Shown: one piece after another, positions 34,896 through 46,100 of the stretch
How the letters are laid out: each line of letters begins with the position of its first letter
Numbering within the stretch: position 1 is the first letter of the stretch
Assembly: GCA_024336345.1 (NCBI GenBank)
Contig: JANFOG010000010.1
Coordinates: 62,001-126,000, forward strand
DNA length: 64,000 nucleotides
Direction: 5' to 3'
Source of the DNA: Mariannaea sp. PMI_226
Lineage: Eukaryota > Ascomycota > Sordariomycetes > Hypocreales > Nectriaceae
Notes under the pieces: model-generated
The model's input: the letters and a program-made list of their open reading frames with translations, nothing else
The model's database searches: none
What the model was told of the DNA's origin: nothing
Position numbers and translations under genes: made by a program

Positions 34896-36792
34896 ATGAA
34901 TTTACACTTGCCGCCCATTTTCCTGCTGCCCACCCGCCTCCAGCCGGAGGAGCTGCACGAGCTGGAAGGAAAGATTGACTCGCTGACTTATAATATCCAC
35001 GAGGCAGACATTGTTTTGGGTAATATCAGTCGGCGAGAACGAGCCATGTTTGAGCTGCGGCGCGCGAGGCTTGAGACGATACCACTGTGCAAACAAGTGA
35101 CGGCTGTGGCTCACACTGACCGGCTTCACGATACGGCAAGCATCGAAGAACCCAGTAGCTCACCTAGTCCTAAAAGAAGGAGGCTCTCTGATACGGGAAG
35201 AAGCGACAACGGAACTGTGCAAGTTGTCAAATTAACGTGGTTCAAAGACTCGCTGGAAAAAGGCAATGTCCTCCCCATCGAGCCGTACCTCCTTTATGAA
35301 GGCAAGAAGCTATGCCCAACGGCAACACGGATGACAACGTCACCGGCATCACCAAATACCACCAAGACACCCTATGCGAGTGGCGTCATGGAAAGGGCTG
35401 CAATGGACCACACTGTACAACAGACTTCACCAGTGCCTCCAAGTAGGACCCGCCACAAAGGATCTAGTATTTCGTCCTCGCCACGTTCCCAACGGCCACC
35501 CAAGCTCGTCCATGAAACCACATCGGAACACGATCTCGCCTTGCCTCCAATACCAGAATTCCTGAAAACGACGTACTCATGCCAAAGACCTACACCAGTA
35601 AACCCACCCAACGACGGTTTTGTCGAGATCCTGAAGCAGATCAGAACCCTCCGGCTGCTGCGTGGCGACCAAGTTGGTGTAAGGGCTTATTCCACCTCTA
35701 TCGCTACAGTGGCGGCTTACCCATATCCCCTCAAGACGCCACACGGTGAGATGAATCGTTTCTGCGTGAACCACCTGTACCTGAGGCTTACAGTACTTAT
35801 GAAGAAGTAGCGAGACTCCCAGGCTGCGGCGCTAGAATTGCCGAGCTATTTGAGCAATGGAAAGAGACTGGCTACCTCAGTGAGATACAAAAAGCTGACT
35901 CGGATGCCATGATATCGGTACTGAAGCTATTCTATGACATCTGGGGGGTAGGTGAGACTACAGCACGGGAGTTTTATCGCAAGGGTTCGTTTTGCTGTGC
36001 CGGAGAAAACAACTACATGCACACTGGCTGACTGAAGATTTGTAAGGTTGGCGGGATTTGGATGACCTTGTCGAGTATGGGTGGAACTCATTGAGTCGAT
36101 CTCAGCAGATCGGAACCAAGTACTACGATGAGTTGAAGCTCAAGATTCCCCGGGTCGAGGTCGAGTCCATCGGGGCGACGATTCTGGACCATGCACGCAT
36201 GATTGACCCCGAGTTCAAGATGATTATAGTGGGAGGGTTTCGGCGGGGAAAGAAAGAGTCTGGTGACGTAGACATCATCCTGAGCCACAGGGATGAGGAT
36301 ATGACGTTGAGAGTGGTGGAGAAGATTGTGATGAGCCTGGAGAAAGCTCACCTAATCACTCACACGCTGACTCTGTCAACTAGGAACAGTGAGCGGGGAC
36401 AAGCACCACTTCCATGGAGAGGAGAAGGAACCACCAAATCCGGCTTTGACACTCTCGACAAGGCAATGGTGATCTGGAAAGACCCCGACGAGGAGGATGC
36501 ACCTCACCGACGAGTTGACATCATTGTGAGTCCATGGAAGACGGTGGGATGTGCAGTGCTGGGATGGAGCGGAGGGACAACCTTCCAGAGAGACCTTAGG
36601 CGATATTGCAAGGCAGAGAAGGGATGGAAGTTTGACAGCAGCGGCATCAGGAACAGAGCGGACGGCGCATGGATAGACCTAGAGGGAAGCACTCGTGGGG
36701 ATAAGGCAGCTGATATGGAGACGGCGGAACGGAGGGTATTTGAAGGACTGGGTCTCACGTGGCGACCACCCGAGGAGCGATGTACGGGATGA
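34896..36792 (+). CDS. POL4: DNA polymerase X family, Pol mu/Pol IV-like
   Basis: This is a nuclear repair polymerase, expected to fill gaps during non-homologous end joining. Exons are 34896-35745, 35805-35984 and 36047-36792, giving 591 aa. The N-terminus looks like a BRCT domain (PIFLLPTRLQPEELHELEGK to the WFKDSLEKGN segment at about 125). A Ser/Pro-rich linker follows. The polymerase part starts near residue 245, with the helix-hairpin-helix LPGCGARIAELF. Catalytic aspartates are Asp417 and Asp419 (SGDVDIIL) and Asp501 (RRVDIIV). The sugar-gate position reads LGWSGG (Gly516-Trp517), the Gly-Trp form of Pol mu and TdT rather than the Tyr-Phe of Pol lambda. The first intron's 3' site is the GAAG at 35804; the CAG 11 bases earlier would break the frame. 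The second junction restores KGWRDLDDL. Confidence 0.9.
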
Positions 36793-38550
36793 AGTTTGAA
36801 TGTAACGGGCCGGAAAATGCTGTACCGAGCGGGATTGCAGATGGGTTTTCATTGTCAATTCTCCATAGTATGATTACAATCTATCATGATGGATGCATAT
36901 CGGGGGGGGGGGGGGGTTTGTAGTCTATATGCGTGCTTATATGTGATTATTTTTTTTCTTCCCCTTTCACCTTCTGCAATTATGTCGTCGTGTACCAAGT
37001 GACATAGGTACGGAGCAGAGTGGCCATGAACAGGGACCGTTGCTTTCTTTTTCTCCCCACATACGTACGAGTTCGGCGGGCTTTGCGGACTTGTAAAGAA
37101 AAAAAAAAGGAGCTGCGGAGTTTTAGGATGCATGATGCATGACGATCCAGGGCATCGTTTTGTGGGATAGTGGTACAACGTGGTGCTTGGACCGGAGTGC
37201 AGAGTTGGGCCGTCGGAGGGGTTTCTGGGGCCGACCAGCCGGCAAGCCATGCACACGCATGGGCAGCTTGGAGACTCTTAATTAAGTATTCCATTCTCGT
37301 TGGTTATTAGTTGCCTAGTCTATGATCCACGGATACGATGTACGAGGTGATGAGGTACTCTGTAACTGGACGATTAGGTTAGGGATCTTACCTTAGGTAA
37401 ATCATCGATATTTGTGTATTCTGGTTCCTAATTCCTAGGCTACCTACCTTTTGCGAACCTTCAATTATACTACTTTATTTATCAATGAAGCGGATGGCGG
37501 AAAGGAAATGCGTAACATTATCATTACAAGAAGTCTGCAAAGCGGACAAAGGACGGACTATACGTAATTACATATCTAAATCATTAGTACTTAGACCACC
37601 TGTCGAAATGTGTGATTCCGAGACAGCCCTTGTTACGCATCTCTCTGCTGCCAAAAGCCAAGGAAGTACTACGTCAAGTTAGGTAGCCAGTGACCTTACG
37701 TACGTACCTACATAATAGTCTATGAGAACCCCCTCCCCCCTCGGATAGTCGCATTTAGAGACGGACCATCGGCGACAAACCAGGCCATTTTACGATGCAA
37801 TGTGCGTAGGTGGAAAAGAAGGGGGGGGGGGGGAATGGGATTCGGGATTCTTCAATTTCTACCTAATAGAGTTAGGTGCACCAGTCCCCAAGGCAATGCG
37901 TTCCAAGGTACCTGGGTAGGCATCTACCGTAATCAATAATAACTACGTACACGCTGTGCAAATGGAGAAGTAATTGCCCCGGTATGAACACATCTGCCCC
38001 AAAGCCAACGGCCGGCGGCTTCTCTTCTCCCTTCCAGGACGCACCCGATGACCCAATGGCAGAAACTCCGCACGTTTTGTCTTTGTAAACAGCTCCCCTT
38101 TAACCATGCACTTACAAAAAGTACTGCGTAGTTGACACACGGCTTTGTTTGCCGCCGTCGTCGTACTGGCATCAAGGAAGGGGGAGGGGCCCGAACGGGG
38201 GCAGAAGGGTATCCATCCTTGTCCACAAGTGGAGCTTCCTAGAAATCATGGCTTCGAAATATCTTAAGCTAAATAGACCACGAAGTCTCCCCGTCTCTGC
38301 TTGTTGCTCTGGCCATCTGGTTGATAATTACTTATAAATCTCAGCTTGCCTGCCTACTCACCTACTTACCTACCTACCTACAGTAACTTGGTGCATTCAA
38401 CATACCTAGAACAAGACACCAACGGCATTTGGCTTCTACTCACTCACTCACTCTATCTATCCATACATCCATTATCATTCCCCCTTCCACTTCCACCAAC
38501 CGCGACCCCCCCTGTGCTACTCGTTGACTATACCACTCTCGCCAGTCAAC
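36793..38550. other. Gene-free 1.76 kb with two poly-G tracts
   Basis: No supported gene is found; minus frames at 36855-37294 and 37933-38226 are low-complexity. It holds G15 at 36902-36916 and G13 at 37821-37833, and GGTACCT/TACCTAC motifs near 37385-37450, 37700, 37905 and 38365-38382. The last 200 bp are C/T-rich and probably the leader of MGST3. Confidence 0.6.
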
Positions 38551-39248
38551 ATGCCTTTCATTCTCGAGCTTCCTGACCAGTACGGGTATGTATTCACTTG
38601 TTGACGATTTATGGCCGTCTACTGCCCTCATAACTAATTACCTAACTATGTTGACGTTTGATTCCAGCCTCGTCCTTGCCGTCGCCACCTCCACCTTCTT
38701 CGTCAACACCTTGCACGTTGTCCTCACCAGCAAAGCCCGGAAGGCCAGTGGCCTCAAGTACCCCATCCCCTATGCCTCCAACGAGCTCGCTGAGAAGGAC
38801 ACCAAGGCCTACCAATTCAACTGCGGTACTGTTGTCCCCCGTTCATCTCCCAGGAGGGTTTATTTTTCTAACACCTTAAAACTTCTGCTTGCAGCCCAGC
38901 GTGCTCACTCCAACTTCACCGAGAACCACACTTCATTCTTGGGTGCTCTTCTCATCTCTGGCCTGCAGTATCCCGTTGCCGCCGCCTCTATCGGCGCTGG
39001 CTGGGTCTTGTCCCGAGTTGTCTATGCCATCGGCTACACCTCTGGCACTGGCCCCCAGGGTCGTATGAAGTCCGTAACAAAGCCCCCCCCCCCCCTTTTT
39101 TTTTTTTTTTGTCCCCTCTCATCGCCTTTGAATACCAAGCACGTACTGACACTCGTTACCAAGGGGCTCCATTGGCTCATTCCTCACCGATACCATTATG
39201 AAATTTTTGGCTGGCTACGTTTCTGTCATGTTTGCTCTGGGTCAGTAG
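38551..39248 (+). CDS. Microsomal glutathione S-transferase 3-like (MAPEG family)
   Basis: This is a small membrane enzyme of the MAPEG family, with glutathione transferase/peroxidase activity expected in the ER or outer mitochondrial membrane. Exons are 38551-38585, 38668-38825, 38895-39069 and 39164-39248. The introns are GT-AG of 82, 69 and 94 nt, giving 150 aa. Four hydrophobic segments are visible, starting with LVLAVATSTFFVNTLHVVL. Family motifs include FNCAQRAHSNFTEN (formed across the second junction), where the Arg and Asn are typical glutathione-binding residues, and RVVYAIGYTSGTGPQGRM. The start MPFILELPDQYG is like MGST3 proteins. The last intron carries a C13-T15 homopolymer block. 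It is convergent with ECM14. Confidence 0.93.
39083..39110. repeat. C13-T15 homopolymer block inside an intron
   Basis: Thirteen C at 39083-39095 are directly followed by fifteen T at 39096-39110, inside the last intron of the MGST3-like gene. The tract lies about 13 bases after the 5' splice site. It is probably length-variable. Confidence 0.9.
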
Positions 39249-39564
39249 AGAGTTGCAAACGTGGATGTATTTGTAATGTCAAACCTGCCACCTACTGGAG
39301 GGACTGGCATACTTGTATCAATTTGTATTGCATCATGTTACAAGGGAATAAATGAACCACACGAGACCACCACACTAAACCCTAAACCCAATGCGCCGTT
39401 TTCTTTTTCCAAAATCCGAGTGAAGATCCCAAACCGTCCTGCGCCTGTTTTGATAAGAAATAGCCATGACAAAAACCCATTCGTACCGCATATTCGTCTC
39501 TTATCCCGCGTACTCAAACCCTCTCAAGGTATTGTATCTCCTAAACTTAGTTGCTCTTGGTTCG
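39249..39564. other. Intergenic between convergent MGST3 and ECM14
   Basis: This 316 bp is a shared 3' region of two convergent genes. It includes AATAAATGA just past the MGST3 stop, which may serve as a poly-A signal. Nothing else is seen. Confidence 0.5.
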
Positions 39565-41241
39565 TTATCGAAGTCGTCTCTTCCTTAGCTCCTGGGTGAA
39601 TAGTGTCTGGGTCTCGCCCTCCGGCACAGGGACCTCGTCGGCAGAGGTATTGACATCATCCTGATTCACTTCTGAAATAGACTCGATGCCATTATTTCCT
39701 AGTAGGTAGTCGCCGTAGTACTTCATGGCGTTGAATATTTCCTCACCAGTGGGCACGATATGTTCTCTGGGAAGGAGAAAGCCATAGCTGCCCTGGTCTC
39801 GAAGCTTGATCTGATAGCTGAAGTGAGCCCTCATCTCATGGTAAAACCAATCTACCACAGAGCCGCCTCCTGATTCTATGCGGGACCAGAATCGCTCGTT
39901 TCCCGACTCCTTAGCTGATACAGCACCCTCGCACGCAGAAGTGACAGTGTAAGATTCTCCATTAGCAAGGCGGATGGACTTGGCAATGCCAGCTGCGAGC
40001 TCTTCCAGATTCTCCAGATTTGGCGGGTCCACGGAGCAGGTATATGAATAAGGATACATAATCTGTTGCGAATACGAGTGCAGATCAACTAGCCCGACAA
40101 AACGGACATTATTCCAGGTCTGGTTGCGTGCCCAGTTGGCAATCTCCGCAGCCTCGATAGCCTGAAAGGGCCTCTCGCCACCGTAGCTTTCAGAACAAGG
40201 ATCGCGCTGGACTCGCGACCCGTCCCATTCAAAACCAAAGGTGCGGTCAAGATCCAGACCACGGCAGAATTGGAGGTTCGTCTGTTGCCTCGTCTTACGC
40301 CATAGACGATCAACATGCCAGCTGTACTCAACACCATCTGGGTTTGCGACAGGGATGAACACCATGTCAAACTCATCGAGGAGCTTTGTGATCATTCGCT
40401 CTTTTCCATAGGCCGTAATGAATGACCAAGCTAGGTAATTGACGGTAGTTGTTGAAATCCATTCTCGGGCATGGGAACCACCCATGACCACGATAGTCTT
40501 GCGCGCTTTCGTTATTGGTTCTGCGGACGGAACTCCCACTCGGATGGCTGGGATATCCCGTTTCTCAAAGGACTTGCCAATAGTAATGTATTCAACATAT
40601 GATGGAAACATAGCTTCAAGCAGCCGCAGCCATCGGACGATAACTGCAAGAGGCTGATAATCCTGGAAGAAGAGATTATCACCAACTGACGGGGATGAAA
40701 TGAGCAATGGGGCATCATTATGAGGGTTCGATCGGCCTGGATTGCCATCTGCCGGGAGAGATTTATAAACAGCGGCAGCAAGATCATGGATCAAAGTAGA
40801 CTGGGAATGGCGAAGTGACCTAGGAAGGAGACTGAGGAGAGGTGCAACTTCGTCCTGGTGCAGGCGAACATCAACGTAGTCCCCTGTGAAGGCCCATACA
40901 TCGAGGAACAGGCGACCGACGGCATCGGCAAGTGCCCCCTCTTCATCAGCGGTTGAGACATTGAATCGAAGGACGAGTTGGTTCGCGTACTGGGCACGGA
41001 GCTGGTTGAGGAAAGGAGGTGGAGCGGCGGCTTTGGTGGGATGGCGACCGAAAATGAACTCGATTGTGCTGTCACGGAGCTTCGTTAAAAAAGGGAAGAG
41101 ACGTGGGTTGGAAGTCTCGGTAGGACGATCGAGAGTGTATGGGTTGTTGGCGATAACACGGTGAGCGTCAATTCCGGCAGCATCGACAACTTGGGAGAGA
41201 AACAGCGACGACGCTGCAAGGCAGGCAATAGATACTTTCAT
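39565..41241 (-). CDS. ECM14: Inactive metallocarboxypeptidase-like protein ECM14 (M14 family)
   Basis: Ecm14 is a secreted/vacuolar M14-fold pseudoenzyme linked to cell-wall biogenesis in yeast. The gene is a single exon of 558 aa. A signal peptide is clear (MKVSIACLAASSLFLSQVVD, residues 1-20). An activation-peptide-like prodomain runs to about 175, followed by the carboxypeptidase domain. Zinc ligands are kept: His257 and Glu260 (GGSHAREW) and His388 (VDLHSYSQ). The residue that should be the catalytic Glu is Lys479 (YQIKLRDQGSYGFLLP), so peptidase activity is not expected; this is a known mark of the family. Substrate-binding Arg in WRKTRQ and DLDRTF is retained. The start is ATG at 41241; the open frame runs further upstream only through a TTG. 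Confidence 0.95.
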   Translation of the reverse strand: MKVSIACLAASSLFLSQVVDAAGIDAHRVIANNPYTLDRPTETSNPRLFPFLTKLRDSTIEFIFGRHPTKAAAPPPFLNQLRAQYANQLVLRFNVSTADEEGALADAVGRLFLDVWAFTGDYVDVRLHQDEVAPLLSLLPRSLRHSQSTLIHDLAAAVYKSLPADGNPGRSNPHNDAPLLISSPSVGDNLFFQDYQPLAVIVRWLRLLEAMFPSYVEYITIGKSFEKRDIPAIRVGVPSAEPITKARKTIVVMGGSHAREWISTTTVNYLAWSFITAYGKERMITKLLDEFDMVFIPVANPDGVEYSWHVDRLWRKTRQQTNLQFCRGLDLDRTFGFEWDGSRVQRDPCSESYGGERPFQAIEAAEIANWARNQTWNNVRFVGLVDLHSYSQQIMYPYSYTCSVDPPNLENLEELAAGIAKSIRLANGESYTVTSACEGAVSAKESGNERFWSRIESGGGSVVDWFYHEMRAHFSYQIKLRDQGSYGFLLPREHIVPTGEEIFNAMKYYGDYLLGNNGIESISEVNQDDVNTSADEVPVPEGETQTLFTQELRKRRLR

Positions 41242-43118
41242 TTTCGAAGTCTGCGACTGATCACACAAGTAGCAACTAGAATCTTAGATGATCGGTGGTA
41301 TCACAGACATCGAGTCCCAAGCGGGGGAAAGCCAGATGAGACCCGAGGCTTTCTGCGGGTGGATGGGTAGCAACTGAAAAAACGATGGTTGAGGAGGGTG
41401 TTGGAGCAGGTGGCGATGCAGATGATAATGATGATGACGGCGGGTAGAATGGAATTTCCAGGTGAGGGCGCCGAATCCTGTTACCGTGCCGAGTCTACCT
41501 AGTTTTGCTCGTTCTTCGCACCGCATTAGGCAGTACGAAATACGGGCTTCAGTGATTGGGTCCTCTGTAAACAGCACCTGGCTGTCACCTTTTCTTCTGG
41601 CAGCCCTGGAGTTGAATCCCTTGGCGGCCTCAGATGGAGGGAGGGGGCGTTTCCTGGCTGCCTGTCGGGTACCTGACAGTGCGGGCACACAGTGGGTCTA
41701 TTAGGTTCCGAGGGAGACATGCCTCCATTTTGAATAGCCCAATCCCCCTCTCTTATTTGCCTACCGATGTGAATATTTCTGCCTCCCTCCCCTCCCAGCG
41801 ATAAAGCAGGAACTGCATTTTGAGGTACATACTTGTTTAGTTGTTTTATTTTCATTTAACAAAAAAATTAAACATTTTTTTTTTTTTTCGCAAGGGGATA
41901 CATACCGGTTACGAACTAGAATATATCCATGGCGCTCCGTATGGAATAGTAAGGAGTGCATTGTGCGAAGAACGCAGGGCAAACTACTCCGAATGTACTA
42001 GCGCTCATCAAGCATTTTCCATGGACCTCTCAGGTACCCCTGGACAACCCAGCCACATGGAAACCAGATTGACACGCATTGGCCCCCCTTGGGGCTGCTC
42101 GTTGATGGATACAGGTGAACAAAAACAGTAAGGTTAGCTAGGTGTCTAACCACGGCCGCGATGGAGTGGACGGTTTGGTCTGGCTAGCTACCTTACCTTC
42201 TACGTACCACAGTACATAACATCCATCTGGTTGCTGCATTAAAGTAAGTAAGGGAGTACTTTACTTGGTATGAGGGGGCAGCTCTGCGAATGTAGGCTCT
42301 AAATAGCGACGTTGGTTGCGCAAGATTGGAGGGGAATACTGATTAGAAGGGTCTGGTAACGGTGCTGTATACTTCTTTCAAGCAACCGCTATACTCCAGG
42401 CGTCACACCTTGAAAAGGCATTTCATAAGCCGTCAGCCGTCTTCCCTGTGGTAGTAGCCATCAATCAACACTTTGATGCTGGTGGAGTCGGAGCGCGACC
42501 TGGCAACCCATGGCACTATCAACCCTTTACTCCCTGGCTAGGCCCTACGGGTCGTTACTGGCCTGCCCAAATTCTTCCCCAGCCATGGAAGAGACAGCGT
42601 CCACCCTTTCACATCAGCTTTGTTCATCTTTCTTTCGTCTTGAATCTTACTCGTCTCACTCTTCACTCCTGCGAATATCCATCCTTTGGAACAGCTGCCT
42701 CAATGATCTCCGCTGTGGTTTTTGGGTCTTCCCGCTAGCTCCGGTAGGTCTTTGAGCCGCCGCTGGATATCTCCTACCTTAAGCTGGCGCTCTCTCACAA
42801 TCTCACTCTTCGCCCTCCCTCCCGTGTCTCCAACTACGTATTCGTACGTCGACGACTCCGACGTCTGCCCAGTGTCCACGTCCGTATGCACATATCCCCA
42901 CGTCTGCATTTACACGTTCGCACATTCGCACGTCCACGTCGTCCACGTCTCTCGTCTCTCACATCCCATCCCACGCCGTAAGCGCCCGGCACCTTCACCA
43001 CCCTTTATCCGCCCCCTTGCAGCTTCGGCGTGAGCTTCAACTTTGAGGGCTTCCATCGACTCCTCAACCATCTCTGACCTTTCGGGCTGGTGGCCGCGTA
43101 TCATGACCCGTTGCTGCC
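41242..43118. promoter_or_regulatory. Divergent promoter region, ECM14 / Sec7 GEF
   Basis: This 1.9 kb has no supported gene. It contains GGTACC motifs at about 41667 and 42031, TACCTTACC at about 42191, and a poly-T tract at about 41875-41888. From about 42580 to 43110 the plus strand is C/T-rich, with repeated CACGTC words near 42840-42950 that yield spurious frames. This is probably the leader of the Sec7 gene. Confidence 0.5.
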
Positions 43119-46100
43119 ATGCCTTTTCTTCGCCGTCGTGGCAATATGGCCAGTGAAACGGATATGCGCCGTCACACTCTCTTCGTGCAGAGCTCCCCTT
43201 CCGTTGATACACCCCCGACCCTGCCGCTGCAGGATATCCATAGTGATAACGAGGCCGAGACTCAGCCCATAACCCTCCAAGCAACTCGCGATTCCAACAT
43301 CAGTCGCCCCGATTCCCCTCCGATTCAGGAAGAAACCAGCAAGCATCGCCGCTTTTCAGTCCTGAGGTTCCGCAATGCCTCGGATTCTCAGCTATCTCTT
43401 CGCGCGAAACAGCAAGCTGAGAATCCCCCTCCTGTTCCGCGACGTATCTCACCCCTCCCTTCGCCTTTCCGACCTGCCCGGTATCGATTATGCTGACATT
43501 AACTCTAGCACCCGAAATCATCACCACCGCCCCCACAAATGATTTCAGTGGTCCCAAGAAAAGGCCATCTCGCATAGGTCTCGGCTCCAAGTTTCGTCGA
43601 TCCAGCGATGTTCTCCGCGATGATCCTGCTCCCAGTCGCCCCGTGCTCAAAAAGCCATTCAGAAAATCTTTCAATGAGGCAACCCGGCCTAGTCTCGCCA
43701 TTCTGGAAGAACCCTCACCTCCTCCTTTATCATCGCAAGCCGTCAGCGGCAGTCCAAATGGCACCGTCCTCACCCCACCCGCGAATCGACAGTCAGAGTC
43801 ATCCAGATCAGATGCCAGCTCCAATGACCGGCAGTCGTACAAGAGCCCTAGCATAACTCCTAAGAAACATACGACTCCTTTTTTCAAGTTGCGGAGGGCA
43901 AAGAAATCTCCAGAGCCCCTATTCCCATTAGCACATCTTCAACAAAAGAACAAGGCACCACAGGGCATTACATCAACATCGTCTCTCGGGATTGGCCCGA
44001 CGCCACGGCCCGGTTCAGCCAATGCAGGAGAATTTGTCAGTACCAGTGCTATCGCGAGGAATGAGCATGCTCCGCGGACCACTCCATCACCTGCGGCTGC
44101 CTTGGCTGCCCCGGTAGGATCGCAGTCTGGAACTTCGTCCCCTACCAGGACTAATCTCCTAAGGGGACGGTCGTCGACAATGAGCTCTATAGGTCGTGAT
44201 TCTACCGATGATCACCTCCTTCCTCCAACTACTCGGACATCTTCATCAACTGGCCGTAAGAGTTTTGGTGATTTGTTTGGATTGAGTCGACTACGGCAAA
44301 ATTCCGAACTGAGTCGGCAGGGGACACTGACTCCCACAACACCAGGCTCAATCGCATCCAAGAATAACTCCCTTCAAATATCAAGAGAGTCATTTGTCTT
44401 ACCAGAACGCCGCGATGACGAGTCTGCAGCCAAGTACCTAGTTCGACTTGAGGATGTTGCTAGCCGAGGAATCATCGCTTCCACTCTGTCAAAAAGTGCG
44501 GACCCTTTTATGCTATCTGTTCTGAGGAGTTATATGCGCAGTTTCAGCTTCTTTGGAGACCCAATGGACATGTCCATCCGCAAACTACTGATGGAAGCTG
44601 AGCTTCCGAAAGAGACGCAACAGATTGATCGATTTCTCCAGGCATTCTCCAATCGCTACCATGAATGCAACCCGGGCATTTATTCTTCTCCCGACCAGGC
44701 ATATTTCATTGCCTTCTCTTTGCTCATTCTCCATACCGATGTCTTCAACAAGAACAACAAGCACAAAATGCAAAAACCTGATTACCTGAAGAACACACGC
44801 GGAGAAGGTATCTTTGACGACGTGCTAGAGTGCTTTTATGACAACATTACATATACCCCTTTTATTCACGTCGAGGACGATTTCGAAAACGGCGACCGCT
44901 TTGCTTCCCACAAGTCTAGGCGCAAGCCGCTTCTCACAACTACTGTCAATGACCCTGCAAAAAGAACCATCAAAGAACCCATCGATCCCTATGCCCTAAT
45001 CCTCGACGGAAGCCTCAATACTCTCCGTCCAAATTTAAAAGATGCTATGTATCTTGATGACAACTACAACTATCTCGGTTCTGCACCCCGCTTAGATATC
45101 AAGGACTTGCAAAAAACATTCTTTAGGACTGGAGTATTGCAAATAGTCTCGGCTAGGTCACGCCCCGATGCTTTTATGTCGGATCAGACTTCTCTCAATC
45201 CAGAAGAAGCCCATCCAGGAATTGTTGATATCAAAGTCACCAAAGTCGGGCTTTTGTGGAGGAAGGACATAAAGAAACGGAAAACAAGATCGCCTTGGCA
45301 GGAATGGGGTGCTATTCTCACTGGCGCTCAGCTCTATTTTTTCAGAAACACGAGTTGGATTAAATCGCTCATGCACCAGTATGAGAATCATATCAGGGCT
45401 GGCAATGACGGCATTCCTTTGATTTTCAATCCACCGTTGGAAGAATTCAAGCCGGACGGTCTTATGTCCACCCAGGGTGCCGTTGCTCTTCTTGATACGA
45501 CTTACAAGAAGCATAAGAATGCTTTTGTCTACGTTAGACAGGGCGGATTGGAGGAAGTTCTCTTGGCTGATAACGAGGAGGAACTGAATGACTGGCTTGC
45601 GAAGCTCAACTATGCTGCAGCTTTCAGGACCACTGGTGTTAGAATGCGCGGTGTCGTAGGCGGTAATTATGATGGACAAGGTCGCCGTGGAATGAGGCGG
45701 CTGGACACCTCTGATGGCACACAACTAGTCCAAACTCCAACAGGGCTTGTGTCTATCGCTCGCAGCCAGATAGACCACAAGATGGCAGAAGACATCTCGA
45801 CTGCTCGACGGGAAGCGCTCCAGCAAAAAATTGCCGAAGCGGAGGAGAAGTTAAAGGAGTGCCAGAAGCAGCTTGACGATCAGTTGAGGAACGCTCGCCA
45901 CCTACAGATCTTGGCGCCCATTCAGCCACGCACGCGTGAGCAACTTATTTCTGCCGCGGCTCGCATGTCAGCGCAGCTGAAATGGACTCGCGTGAATATG
46001 TGGCGTGAGAAATGCCATCGTGACATCCTGTCCCAAGATCTTGAAGACGAGCATGAAACCGGAAACTCTACGCACACACCTAATAAGCAGCAGGCAAGCC

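Noticed and set aside
36855..37294. Minus-strand frames of 104-133 codons
   Set aside because: Their sequence derives from poly-G, poly-T and poly-A tracts and has no domain.
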